Shown: positions 54,590 through 64,000 of the stretch, in pieces
Layout of the letters: every line of letters starts with the position of its first letter
Numbering within the stretch: the first letter of the stretch is position 1
Assembly (NCBI RefSeq): GCF_032854445.1
Contig: NC_088305.1
Coordinates: 2,673,001 to 2,737,000, forward strand
Direction of reading: 5' to 3'
Source: Liolophura sinensis
Lineage: Eukaryota; Mollusca; Polyplacophora; Chitonida; Chitonidae
DNA length: 64,000 bases
Position numbers and translations under genes: made by a program
Notes under the pieces: generated by a model
What the model saw: only the letters and a program-made list of their open reading frames with translations
The model's database searches: none
What the model was told of the DNA's origin: nothing

Positions 54590-55343
54590 TGTTACGACCC
54601 AAACTGTCTGTATTATAAAGAGATGGCTTGTTCGAAATACACGACAGTTTAGCCGCACAAAAAAGTAACCAAAACCAGCAGATTTTATTTTACAACAATT
54701 TATTAGGTTTAACAAGAACAGATAACAAGACTTTTACAAATACTAAAGTACTTAAGTTTAACGAGAAACAATAACAGTATCTATACAAATACTAAAGTAC
54801 TTACATGTACAACGATGTCAAGTCCAAACGGACGCATATACTCCACAATGCTTAAAAATTGCACAGAGGCAATATTCTTAAGAGGGAAAAACCACAGTAT
54901 AACTGAGTGTATGACGAAATATACACAAAATTCCACAGACAGGGTCCGTGTACTAATAAGCACTGTGTACACAAGAGCACAAATTAAATATACAAGTTCA
55001 GACTGAACAAGTGCTCGGTGGAGATATGATATGTCAAAGCCAGAGGCTATAAAGACACTAAAATTCAGCACAAAAGGCCTACTAAAGTAACACACAGCGA
55101 AAGCATCGAAAACTCTCAATAATTCTCCTTTCTTCTCCTTTGACCTGCTTTCATAGGTCTTTATAGACTTGTGGAATTTTCTAGAATAAGAAAATTCTTG
55201 AACACTTGTTGTAAACAAACAGGCACCGAACTGAACGTATTCTGGAACATTCTAAGGTAGAGGCCGACAGCAGGCCCTGAACTCAGCATATGTAAACAGT
55301 GGCAAGCTAAATTTAGAAGCTGACGGCAGTTGTTCAAATAACA
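54590..55343. mobile_element. 754-bp insertion with 4-bp target duplication, probable solo LTR
   Basis: Begins TGTTACGACCCAAACTG and ends GTTCAAATAACA (TG...CA). CTGT is present on both sides (54586-54589 and 55344-55347). Removing the element and one CTGT restores a perfect minisatellite unit (TATGCCTGTACACCG). TG...CA ends and a 4-bp duplication fit an LTR retrotransposon that left a solo LTR. A non-LTR insertion is not excluded. Confidence 0.75.
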
Positions 55344-55462
55344 CTGTACACCGTTGGTACACCTATATCTGTACACCGTTGGTACACCTATACCTGTACA
55401 CCGTTGGTACACCTATGCCTGTACACCGTTGGTACACCTATGCCTGTACACCACTGGTACAT
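55344..55462. repeat. 24-bp minisatellite, right half
   Basis: About five more units in the same phase as 54383-54589, interrupted only by the 754-bp insertion. Confidence 0.95.
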
Positions 55463-55796
55463 GCTATCGCCGAGTTTCAAGCAATAGTTCTTTTCCCATT
55501 CAGGACAGAAAATCTCGGGACGGCCCGTGTGATGATAAATAACCGGTGAACGTCCGGGCGAAAATAACTCATTAGCGGACATTGATTCCCACAAAAGCAG
55601 TCAAAGACAAAAGACCTTTCATCCGGGGACCTTCGCTTGCCACCAAGGACACCAGCTGTTGTGGAACATGTCGGCAAGGTTAAACGAATTAGGCTACAGA
55701 TTCAGCCTGGAATCTGTTGATAAGAATTGAGCTGATGGACAGATTGAAAGTAACAAATCAAGAGCACTCAACCAACGCGTTGTATTTGTGCGGCTT

Positions 55797-56010
55797 ACCT
55801 TTGACATTTCAGATTTATTCCAAGTTCGACAGACCGGGGTGTTGAGCGGGCCTTCGGATGATCTTGAGTTTCTCCCGGGCTCTGCTCGATTTCCTCTCCT
55901 TACCTTTAACATTTCAGGTTTATTCCAAGTTCGGCAGACCGGGGTGTTGAGCAGGCCTTCGGATGGTCGTGAGTTTCTCCCTGACTCTGCCCGATTTCTT
56001 CCCCCAGTAA
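55797..56010. repeat. ~107-bp direct duplication
   Basis: Two adjacent copies (55797-55903, 55905-56010) sharing TTATTCCAAGTTCG, CAGACCGGGGTGTTGAGC and GGCCTTCGGATG, each followed by a TTTCTCCC...TCTGC segment like SINE A. Confidence 0.9.
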
Positions 56011-56095
56011 TGCTGGCGCACATCGTATAAGTGAAATATTCTTTAGTACGGCGTGAAACACCAATCATATAAGTAAATAAATAAATAAATAAATA
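55965..56095 (+). mobile_element. SINE family A 3' half
   Basis: CGGATGGTCGTGAGTTTCTC, AATGCTGGCGCACATCGTAT, AAGTGAAATATTCTTTAGTA, then AAATAAATAAATAAATAAAT. Fused to the 107-bp duplicated sequence in place of its normal 5' half. Confidence 0.85.
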
Positions 56096-56199
56096 TCCCA
56101 AGTAGGACGTAAATGACAATGCCTATGAGGCTGGAGGATATTTTAATCCATCTACCGTTTTGTGAGTCTGACATTCATTTGAGACCAAACATGATGTTC

Positions 56200-56346
56200 A
56201 TGTGTACGTTTTCACCTGTGGAAAAGTTCGTGAGTAGCTCACCAAAGATCGGTGGTTTACCCCAGCTGCTGTCTCTGCCACCCATGAAACTGACCCGTCA
56301 AATTCTTGGGTTTGACGTTAAGCGACGATAAAATAAATGAATAAAT
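56200..56346 (+). mobile_element. SINE family C, plus orientation
   Basis: AAGATCGGTGGTTTACCCCA, GCTGCTGTCTCTGCCACCCA, TGAAACTGACCCGTC, GGGTTTGACGTTAAGCGACG, AAATAAATGAATAAATA: complement order of the 35903-36060 copy with a family A-like tail. Confidence 0.75.
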
Positions 56347-56454
56347 ATAGGTCGATAGAATTCCATGATCTAATACATTACCATGCATCTAACTGATATG
56401 CCTTGCATAGTTTTCAATACGGGTATGAAGGACTGTACCATTACCCTAATTTTT

Positions 56455-56585
56455 CAGCAACCTGCGGATGGTCGTGGGTTTCCCCCGGGCTCTACCCATT
56501 TTCCACCCACCATAATGCTGGCCGCCGTCGTATAAGTGAAATATTCTTGAGGATGGCGTAAAACACCAATCAAATAAATAAATGA
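56455..56585 (+). mobile_element. SINE family A, 5'-truncated
   Basis: CAGCAACCTGCGGATGGTCG, TGGGTTTCCCCCGGGCTCTA, CACCATAATGCTGGCCGCCG, AAGTGAAATATTCTTGAGGA, CACCAATCAAATAAATAAAT. Confidence 0.92.
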
Positions 56586-56589
56586 ATTT

Positions 56590-58140
56590 ACCCTAATTTG
56601 CATTTACGGCCTACAGCTACCGGCATAGAATACACAAAAACAGGGTGCCCACCTTTCCACCACCTCAACCATTTGCAATGGAATTTCGTATGAGTAGAAT
56701 ACAGCGGGCCATCCTAATATTTTGCAATGAAATTTGTCGCAACATGCAACGAACGAGCTTGTGCATAATTTCCAAATGAAAACACCTATTCATTATTGCC
56801 GTGCGTTTCTACATTTCTTTAGCAAAGCATAGATTTCCGCTCTTCTCTGATGGGATGTGCAAGCTGGGTGATTAGTGGGTATTCACAGCTGACAAAAAGG
56901 AGGAAAGCAGCCAAACGAGAAGGATGTTCCCCTGAGAATGGCACGTGAGTTCAAATATTCAAATCCAGTTCACCCACAGTCACACGAGGCGGACAAAGAA
57001 TGCCATGTCAGTGCCCGGCTCGTTTCGCCAATGAGGGTATTTTGCGATCATCAATATTCACAGGAAGCAGCAGACGACGGTCTTTCTGCTGATATGGTGT
57101 CACTAGGTCAAAAGAACTATACTTATCTCAATATTTATTTAACGATTTTTATGAGCAATGTCTCAGCTTTTATGATTGCAGATTAGCAGTGAAGGATAAC
57201 GATGAACATGGTGTTTCATTCGAGGGATACAATCCACTTTTATCAGCGTCTTAGCTTTCCAGATTCTTTACCAGTGTTATTTGTGTCCGAGAGGGCCTGG
57301 TCGTAAAGTCTGCAGCACTAGAGAGTAAAATTAGAGTAGCGACGATAGTGTGATAGTAACCGGTGAAAAACGTCTTGTTGTCAATTTACCGCAGATATGG
57401 GTTAATTCTAACAGCAATTTACACGCAGGCTGGCACCATGCTTTGAGCAGAATTAGATAAATAATACGGTTATGTTAATTACATTTTATTAGATCTAAGA
57501 TGATTGGTCTGCAATTACTCAAACTCTTGACATCATGTACAGAAGCAGTTAAACAATGCAAAGAGATCTGACCTAGGGCTTTCGTCCATTAGCCGGATCC
57601 TGGTATAGGCTGGAATACGATACAATATAGGCCTACCTTGATTAATGACTCTGAATATAATCCAGAACACAGGTACTAGTATTAGGCTAGTAGAATTAAA
57701 GCTATTACAACTCAGGTGTTAAATCCCTGTCATCTATTTCAATTTAAAAGAGTTATCTCAGCTGTTAAATCTCAGGTGCTTTGTGTCTATTTTCCAGATA
57801 AACGGCTCTGCCAAATTGCGAATTAGTTTGTCTTTATTTAAGTTTACGATATTGACACAATTTTCAGTGTATCCTTGGATGGTATGTGTCGCTCATTGAA
57901 CGTCCCGCGTCACCGACTTCAAGGTCCTTGTTAGAACAGCGGCGGAAATATTCGTTTTTTGTGAAACTTTTGCATAACAGGTTTCAACATGAATTTCTTT
58001 CATCTTTTCCAAACATCTTTCTTGAATGAAGGAATACAAGAATGACGTACAAATAGTAGTGGTAGTGGACTGGTGGTAGTGGAAAATGACAGACAGTCAA
58101 CCAGACGTAACTATGGGCGTGTTTTAGCCCTCACCAGGCT
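56590..58140. other. Gene-free stretch
   Basis: AT-rich sequence without recognisable coding, arrays or transposons. A short open frame at 56938-57186 shows no known motif. Confidence 0.6.
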
Positions 58141-58174
58141 CATACATGTATGCGAGGTATATACTTCATTGGGT

Positions 58175-58420
58175 GCGAACTGAGAGGATATGCACGCCAG
58201 CACGGCGCAATGACCCAAGGGCCTCCCACTCATGCGGTCGTTGTGAGTTCAAGTCCAACTCATGCTAGCATCCTCTCCAGTCGTACGTGGGAAGATTTGT
58301 CAGCAAATTGCGTATGGGCTCCTGGGCTTTGCTCGGTTTCTTCTCACTATAATGCTGGCCGCCGTCGTATTAGTGAAATATTCTTGGTTATGGTGTAAAA
58401 TAAAGATCAAATATCGAGCG
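58175..58420 (+). mobile_element. SINE family A, diverged
   Basis: CACGCCAGCACGGCGCAATG, ATGCGGTCGTTGTGAGTTCA (B-box), GTCGTACGTGGGAAGATTTG, AATGCTGGCCGCCGTCGTAT; the poly-AAAT tail is eroded. Confidence 0.85.
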
Positions 58421-58585
58421 TGCAGTGTTAGAGCACGACAAAGACATCTAACTGACATCGTGCTATACAGTGGCCGACATAACCAGGAAGTCATTAAGAG
58501 AGGCGAGCGTGCAGTGTTAATGCATGACAAAGCCATCTAACTCAGATGTTAGAGGCGTGCATACAGTGTTAGAGCATAACATTAT
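58418..58585. repeat. Three irregular copies of GCGTGCAGTGTTAGAGCA
   Basis: Copies near 58420, 58506 and 58556 share GCGTGCA(G/T)(A)CAGTGTTA and GACAAAG(A/C)CATCTAAC. They form a short degenerate array at the eroded tail of the preceding SINE. Confidence 0.75.
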
Positions 58586-58637
58586 GGGTTTGCAGTTGCT
58601 CGGCATAACCCGAGTCGGGACTGATCCCGGGTTTTTC

Positions 58638-58641
58638 CAAA

Positions 58642-58672
<31 letters not shown>

Positions 58673-58673
58673 G
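58638..58673. repeat. Poly-A tract
   Basis: Near-continuous A run with two G interruptions, following GGGACTGATCCCGGGTTTTT. Could be a retroposon tail. Confidence 0.9.
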
Positions 58674-59164
58674 AAACACGGAGAAAAGACGGGTTGTGAA
58701 AAGTGTTGGTAGCCCCTGGAGAAATTGATCTGAAATGAAGCGACGATCGATTTGTTTGTGTGTTAAAAACTAGAAAAAGGACTTGCCTTCGACTATACAT
58801 CCTGCTTTTTAAATTCCGGAAACTGTGTTTGGATGACGTAAAATAGAGATATAAAGACTCTGATGTGTCCCGGGTGTGTAGTTAAGTCCTCATTAGCTTG
58901 CGGTATTGCTGGACGCCTTGATCAGTGGGGCCGCGTGCTGGCAGTAACAAAATCCTTAATTTGAGCAAAAGAGTCGAGCTATTGGCGTAGAAATGTGCTT
59001 TCCACGATTCCTTCAGTATTGCGTGTCCTTCTAAATTGGAACTTTGAAAGGAAGAGGTAGAAATGAGCAATCCAAGATATGTAATGATTTAAACATTTTT
59101 TCTCCACCTTTGGATGGCCCGTAAACTTCGCAATGTGTTTTGAAAGAAATGTATAAAAGGTGAT

Positions 59165-59700
59165 CATGTGTAATACTTCCGGCCGTTTTCTGTCCCCACA
59201 GACTCATAAATTTTAAACAAAAAAAATGAATGTTCTACCGAAGATCGTTAGCCGGTGCCTCCCTACTTGTTTTCGTCAAGGTTGATGGACAGAATTAGTA
59301 CTGAGTAGTGAATAAAACTCCCATACACGGCCCATTCTTTTGTAAGGATAGTTTTGTCAGTTAACCGTGGTCTGTATTTTCGATTAATTTTGGCCATTTT
59401 CTACTTTTTTCTTTCCATCAATAATGTAGCGGTTTGTTTATTGACGAGATTGGGTACAGGAACTGAAAGGAGTTAGTCTTGCAAAGCCATTTGTCTTCAC
59501 AGGACCGTTGTTCTGTCTAATGAAACCAAGCTTTGAGGTGGGTTAAAACACATCCAATATTACGTCGTTTTTCGGTCCCGTTAGTCTCCTCTACCTCTCA
59601 GTTGAGCTGGTCTGCTCTACAGTTCCTCAGCCAGGAAGGTTTTTACATTTTAAGCTGAAATCCCACACACAAACTGATTCTCAGTCTAGTAAATTCGTTT
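59165..59700. repeat. Diverged duplication, copy 1
   Basis: Order of blocks: CCGGCCGTTTTCTGTCCCCA, AAGGTTGATGGACAGAATTA, AACCGTGGTCTGTATTTTCG, GGAACTGAAAGGAG, TCTAATGAAACCAAGC, GGGTTAAAACACATCCA. The same order recurs at 61640-62560. Confidence 0.6.
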
Positions 59701-59859
59701 ATATGGAAAATGGTTACAACCTCGAAATCTACGGACTGATCGAGAAAACTTTAAAAGATAAATAAACTGGCCAAATTCCGGAAGGCCTGTGTTGGCTTAT
59801 AAACAGAGCGCGTATTCACTGCCTATACTTTACCAGTCTGACTGTTATAGTCTCTTCTG

Positions 59860-59948
59860 TTCCACCCACAATAACATAGGTCACCATTGTACAAGTGAAA
59901 TATTCCTGAGTACGGCGTAAAGCACCAATCAAAAAATATATAAATAAA
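59860..59948 (+). mobile_element. SINE family A fragment
   Basis: TCCACCCACAATAACATAGG, CACCATTGTACAAGTGAAAT, ATTCCTGAGTACGGCGTAAA, GCACCAATCAAAAAATATAT. Confidence 0.8.
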
Positions 59949-60639
59949 GTTATGTTCTCTTTTGCAGTAAAACATATCTACCATATTATACTCAGAAAAC
60001 ATAATATCGTATTAAATTTAACCGTTTAGTTAAGAGTGATCCCACCTAATTTCTTAAGGGTCTGGAAAATCTTTCAGGGGAACTTTTCGCAGGAAACAAA
60101 ATAAAAATAAAAAAAAGAAACAAAACCAAAAGAAAAAAGATAATAGGAGGAAAACAAAAACAATCTTCACGGAGAAAGCTCTTGGTATAAACCTCTTGAT
60201 AAACTGAACTGAAATGAAGTAAAGGTCGATTTGGTAGATAAGTAAAAGAAGACCCCACTTTCTAATTTTTTTTTCCTGCCATGGCGGAGAACCAGTGTCA
60301 CTTGATGCTCCAACCTGCTTTATTTGTGGCGGAATGACAGACTATGTTATCGGGCTGGTCACGTGATCATGGTAGTATGGCAACATTCAATTTGTTTTAA
60401 AGAGCCAAGCTATTGGAGGGCAATGCGAGCATCAGTATCCGTGCAGTGCGATTAGAATACCATAAAATGAACCTTAATGAAGAAGTAGAAAAAAATCGTC
60501 TTTTTTCTTCTTCCCAGTGGCCTTTAAGCTAAATTAAATGTTTGGTCTACTGGCGATATTAAAGAAGGCCTTTGTAGCTTTGGTTTAGTAGCAGGATGGA
60601 AGTGGACCTCACTTCGTATTGTTTGTGAGACTGATATAT

Positions 60640-61415
60640 GCCTATCTCACTTTAGCTTATTGGAAGGATTGGAATAGGCCTATCTCACTTTGGCTTATTG
60701 GAAGGAGTGGAATATGCCTATCTCACTTTGGCTTATTGGAAGGATTGGAATATGCCTATCTCACTTTGGCTTATTGGAAAGCTTGGAATATGCCTATCTC
60801 ACTTTGGCTTATTGGAAAGCTTGGAATAGGCCTATCTCACTTTGGCTTATTGGAAAGCTTGGAATATGCCTATCTCACTTTGGCTTATTGGAAGGATTGG
60901 AATATGCCTATCTCACTTTGGCTTATTGGAAGGATTAGAATAGGCCTATCTCACTTTGGCTTATTGGAAGGATTAGAATAGGCCTATCTCACTCTGGCTT
61001 ATTGGAAGGATTGGAATATGCCTATCACACTTTGGCTTATTGGAAGGATTAGAATAGGCCTATCTCACTTTGGCTTATTGGAAGGATTGGAATAGGCCTA
61101 TCTCACTTTGGCTTATTGGAAGGATTGGAATATGCCTATCTCACTTTGGCTTATTGGAAGGATTGGAATATGCCTATCTCACTTTGGCTTATTGGAAGGA
61201 GTGGAATATGCCTATCTCACTTTGGCTTATTGGAAGGATTGGAATAGGCCTATCTCACTTTAGCTTATTGGAAGGATTGGAATAGGCCTATCTCACTTTG
61301 GCTTATTGGAAGGATTGGAATATGCCTATCTCACTTTGGCTTATTGGAAGGATTGGAATATGCCTATCTCACTTTGGCTTATTGGAAGGATTGGAATAGG
61401 CCTGTCTCCCTTTGT
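60640..61415. repeat. 39-bp minisatellite, about 20 copies
   Basis: Unit GCCTATCTCACTTTGGC then TTATTGGAAGGATTGGAATA(G/T). It is exactly 13 codons, so all three plus frames stay open for long stretches. Later copies fade into CAAAATAGGCC variants to 61520. Confidence 0.97.
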
Positions 61416-61639
61416 ATTATTAGTGAGATCAAAATAGGCCAGTATCAGTTTGTATTATTTGTGGAACTAAAATAGGCGGAGCTCACTTTTGTTTATTTTT
61501 TGATGAGATTGAAATAGGCGTTTGAAATTTATGCTAAATTAAGAAGTGCCTGCTCTGAAAAATTACCTTCTCGAATTGTTTTGGAAACATCTTCTGAAAT
61601 TAAGCTGTGCTAAAAGGTAGGAAGGGCCATCGCTTGCAA

Positions 61640-62560
61640 CAATTCCGGCCCTTTTCTCTCTCTCCAGGTCACCATTTGCAATAATTCAAGCCCCTTTCTC
61701 TCTCTTCGGTGACACGTAAAGTTTAAATTAAGAAAATAAATGTGCAAGTGGAGAATGTCACCGAACTTTTTATAGCCGTATTCAGTTTTTCGGGGGCCTC
61801 CGTGGCTCAGTTGGTTAGCGCGCTAGCACAGCGTAATGACCCAGGAGTCTCTAGTCAATGCGGTCGCAGTGAGTTCAAGTCCAGCTCATGCTGGCTGCCT
61901 CTCCGGCCGTATGTGGAAGGTCTGTCAGCAACCTGCGGAAGTTCGTGGGTTTCCCCCGGGCTCAGCCCGGTTTCCACCCACCATAATGCTGGCCGCCGTC
62001 GTATAAGTGAAATATTCTTGAGTACGGCGTAAAACACCAATCAAATAAATAAATAAATAAATCAATTTTTCGTTAAGGATGAGGGACAGAATACGCATGA
62101 AGTTGTAGATTTTTCCAGGTATGGCGCCTTCTGCAGGAAGGGATGAGTATTTCAATCACCTGTGGTCTATATTCCCAAGCAGTTGTGGCCACTGATTGTT
62201 TTCTTTTCATTTTCGTTGTTTTTGAGATGCAAATGGGTGAAGGAAATGAAAGGGGGTTGTGGTGAGAAGCGATTTATCTTTACGAGACAGTTGTTCGATC
62301 TAATGAGGCCAACCTCATTTGTAAAACGTGGGGTTAAAACACAACCAGTGATACGTCTTGCTGGCAGCCCATATCTCTAAACAACCAAAATACAGTTTGT
62401 GCATAATAATACCTATCCAACAAAAGCAACAGTCAAAATATTCAAGTTTCTCGTTCTATAATTAGGGAGGAGCCTGTTTTGGGTCGGCCTTTTCATTTTG
62501 AGTTGAAAAGGAGCTTTCACTGAAAAATTAGTGTCTGCCGTCTGCGAATTGGTTCAGAAA
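61640..62560. repeat. Diverged duplication, copy 2 (contains a SINE)
   Basis: Blocks CCGGCCCTTTTCTCTCTCTC, AAGGATGAGGGACAGAATAC, CACCTGTGGTCTATATTCCC, GAAATGAAAGGGGG, TCTAATGAGGCCAACC, GGGTTAAAACACAACCAG parallel 59165-59700. The SINE at 61793-62063 interrupts it. Confidence 0.6.
61793..62063 (+). mobile_element. SINE family A, complete reference copy
   Basis: Head GGGGCCTCCGTGGCTCAGTT (A box GTGGCTCAGTTGG), B box GAGTTCAAGTCC, body GGCTGCCTCTCCGGCCGTAT, CAGCAACCTGCGGAAGTTCG, TGGGTTTCCCCCGGGCTCAG, CCACCATAATGCTGGCCGCC, GTCGTATAAGTGAAATATTC, GAGTACGGCGTAAAACACCA, tail of AAAT units. A tRNA-headed SINE with a conserved body and A-rich tandem tail. Confidence 0.95.
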
Positions 62561-62569
62561 CGCCTCGTG

Positions 62570-63752
<1,183 letters not shown>

Positions 63753-64000
63753 CTAATTCTTGTACAGTGGATTACATCCAGGGCGATTAATCAAAGTTTA
63801 GGCGTCTATTAATTTGGCCATCATATTCTCTTTTGCCACCATTTGTAGGTTCTAAAGCCATTCTCATATTCCCGCCGACACGTTTTCAAGACGACGTTAA
63901 TTATTTCTTATCATTTACGATTTACTTGTACTTTTATTTACTTTACATTGTTCAAACCAAACACTGATAGAGCTCCTTCGTTTCTTCACTTCTATTCAAA

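Noticed and set aside
56938-57186. 82-codon ORF
   Set aside because: No family motif, no splice context and no similarity that I recognise.
61793-61870. tRNA gene
   Set aside because: A and B boxes are present, but the segment does not fold as a full cloverleaf by eye and continues into a SINE body found in many copies.

Overview
This window is eukaryotic and most likely from a marine lophotrochozoan (mollusc- or brachiopod-like). That placement is an inference from AT-rich intron-dense genes, abundant TACATGTA words, and several tRNA-derived SINE families with AAATAAATAA tails; the species cannot be fixed by reading alone. Two conserved genes lie head to head, and one intact transposase gene sits downstream of the second.

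Region 1 (568-32961, minus strand): the first 11 coding exons of a class I unconventional myosin of the Myo1d / Drosophila Myo31DF type. The exons join in phase to give residues 1-473 of the motor domain (P-loop, switch I, switch II and the start of the 50-kDa relay region). The rest of the gene lies beyond position 1. Intron 1 is about 21.6 kb and holds a 2.7-kb 41-bp satellite, several other tandem arrays, SINEs and MITEs.

Region 2 (32962-39550): the spacer between the divergent genes. It holds a 272-bp long-TIR MITE, SINE copies and a degenerate array, and no gene I can support.

Region 3 (39551-48791, plus strand): a proteasome activator PA28-gamma (PSME3/REG-gamma) orthologue in ten coding exons, 248 residues, ending with a stop. 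Only its 8-residue first exon is uncertain.

Region 4 (49199-53371): MITE and hairpin elements, then a single-exon 856-residue hAT-superfamily transposase-like gene with an intact TTF-type zinc finger, RNase H-fold motifs and hAT dimerisation region.

Region 5 (53372-64000): no conserved gene seen. It contains a 24-bp minisatellite split by a 754-bp element with a 4-bp target duplication (probable solo LTR), SINEs, a 39-bp array, a diverged duplication and a 99-bp TA run.

The most unusual theme is tandem arrays that appear to have been seeded from splice junctions. An 82-bp array in myosin intron 6 is made of the end of exon 6 plus its 5' splice site. A 32-bp array in myosin intron 10 carries the exon 10 donor. 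A ~65-bp array in a PSME3 intron resembles the acceptor and start of the next exon, with a decayed exon copy just upstream of it. Other arrays (61-bp and 60-bp) look derived from SINE interiors. All alignments were made by eye.
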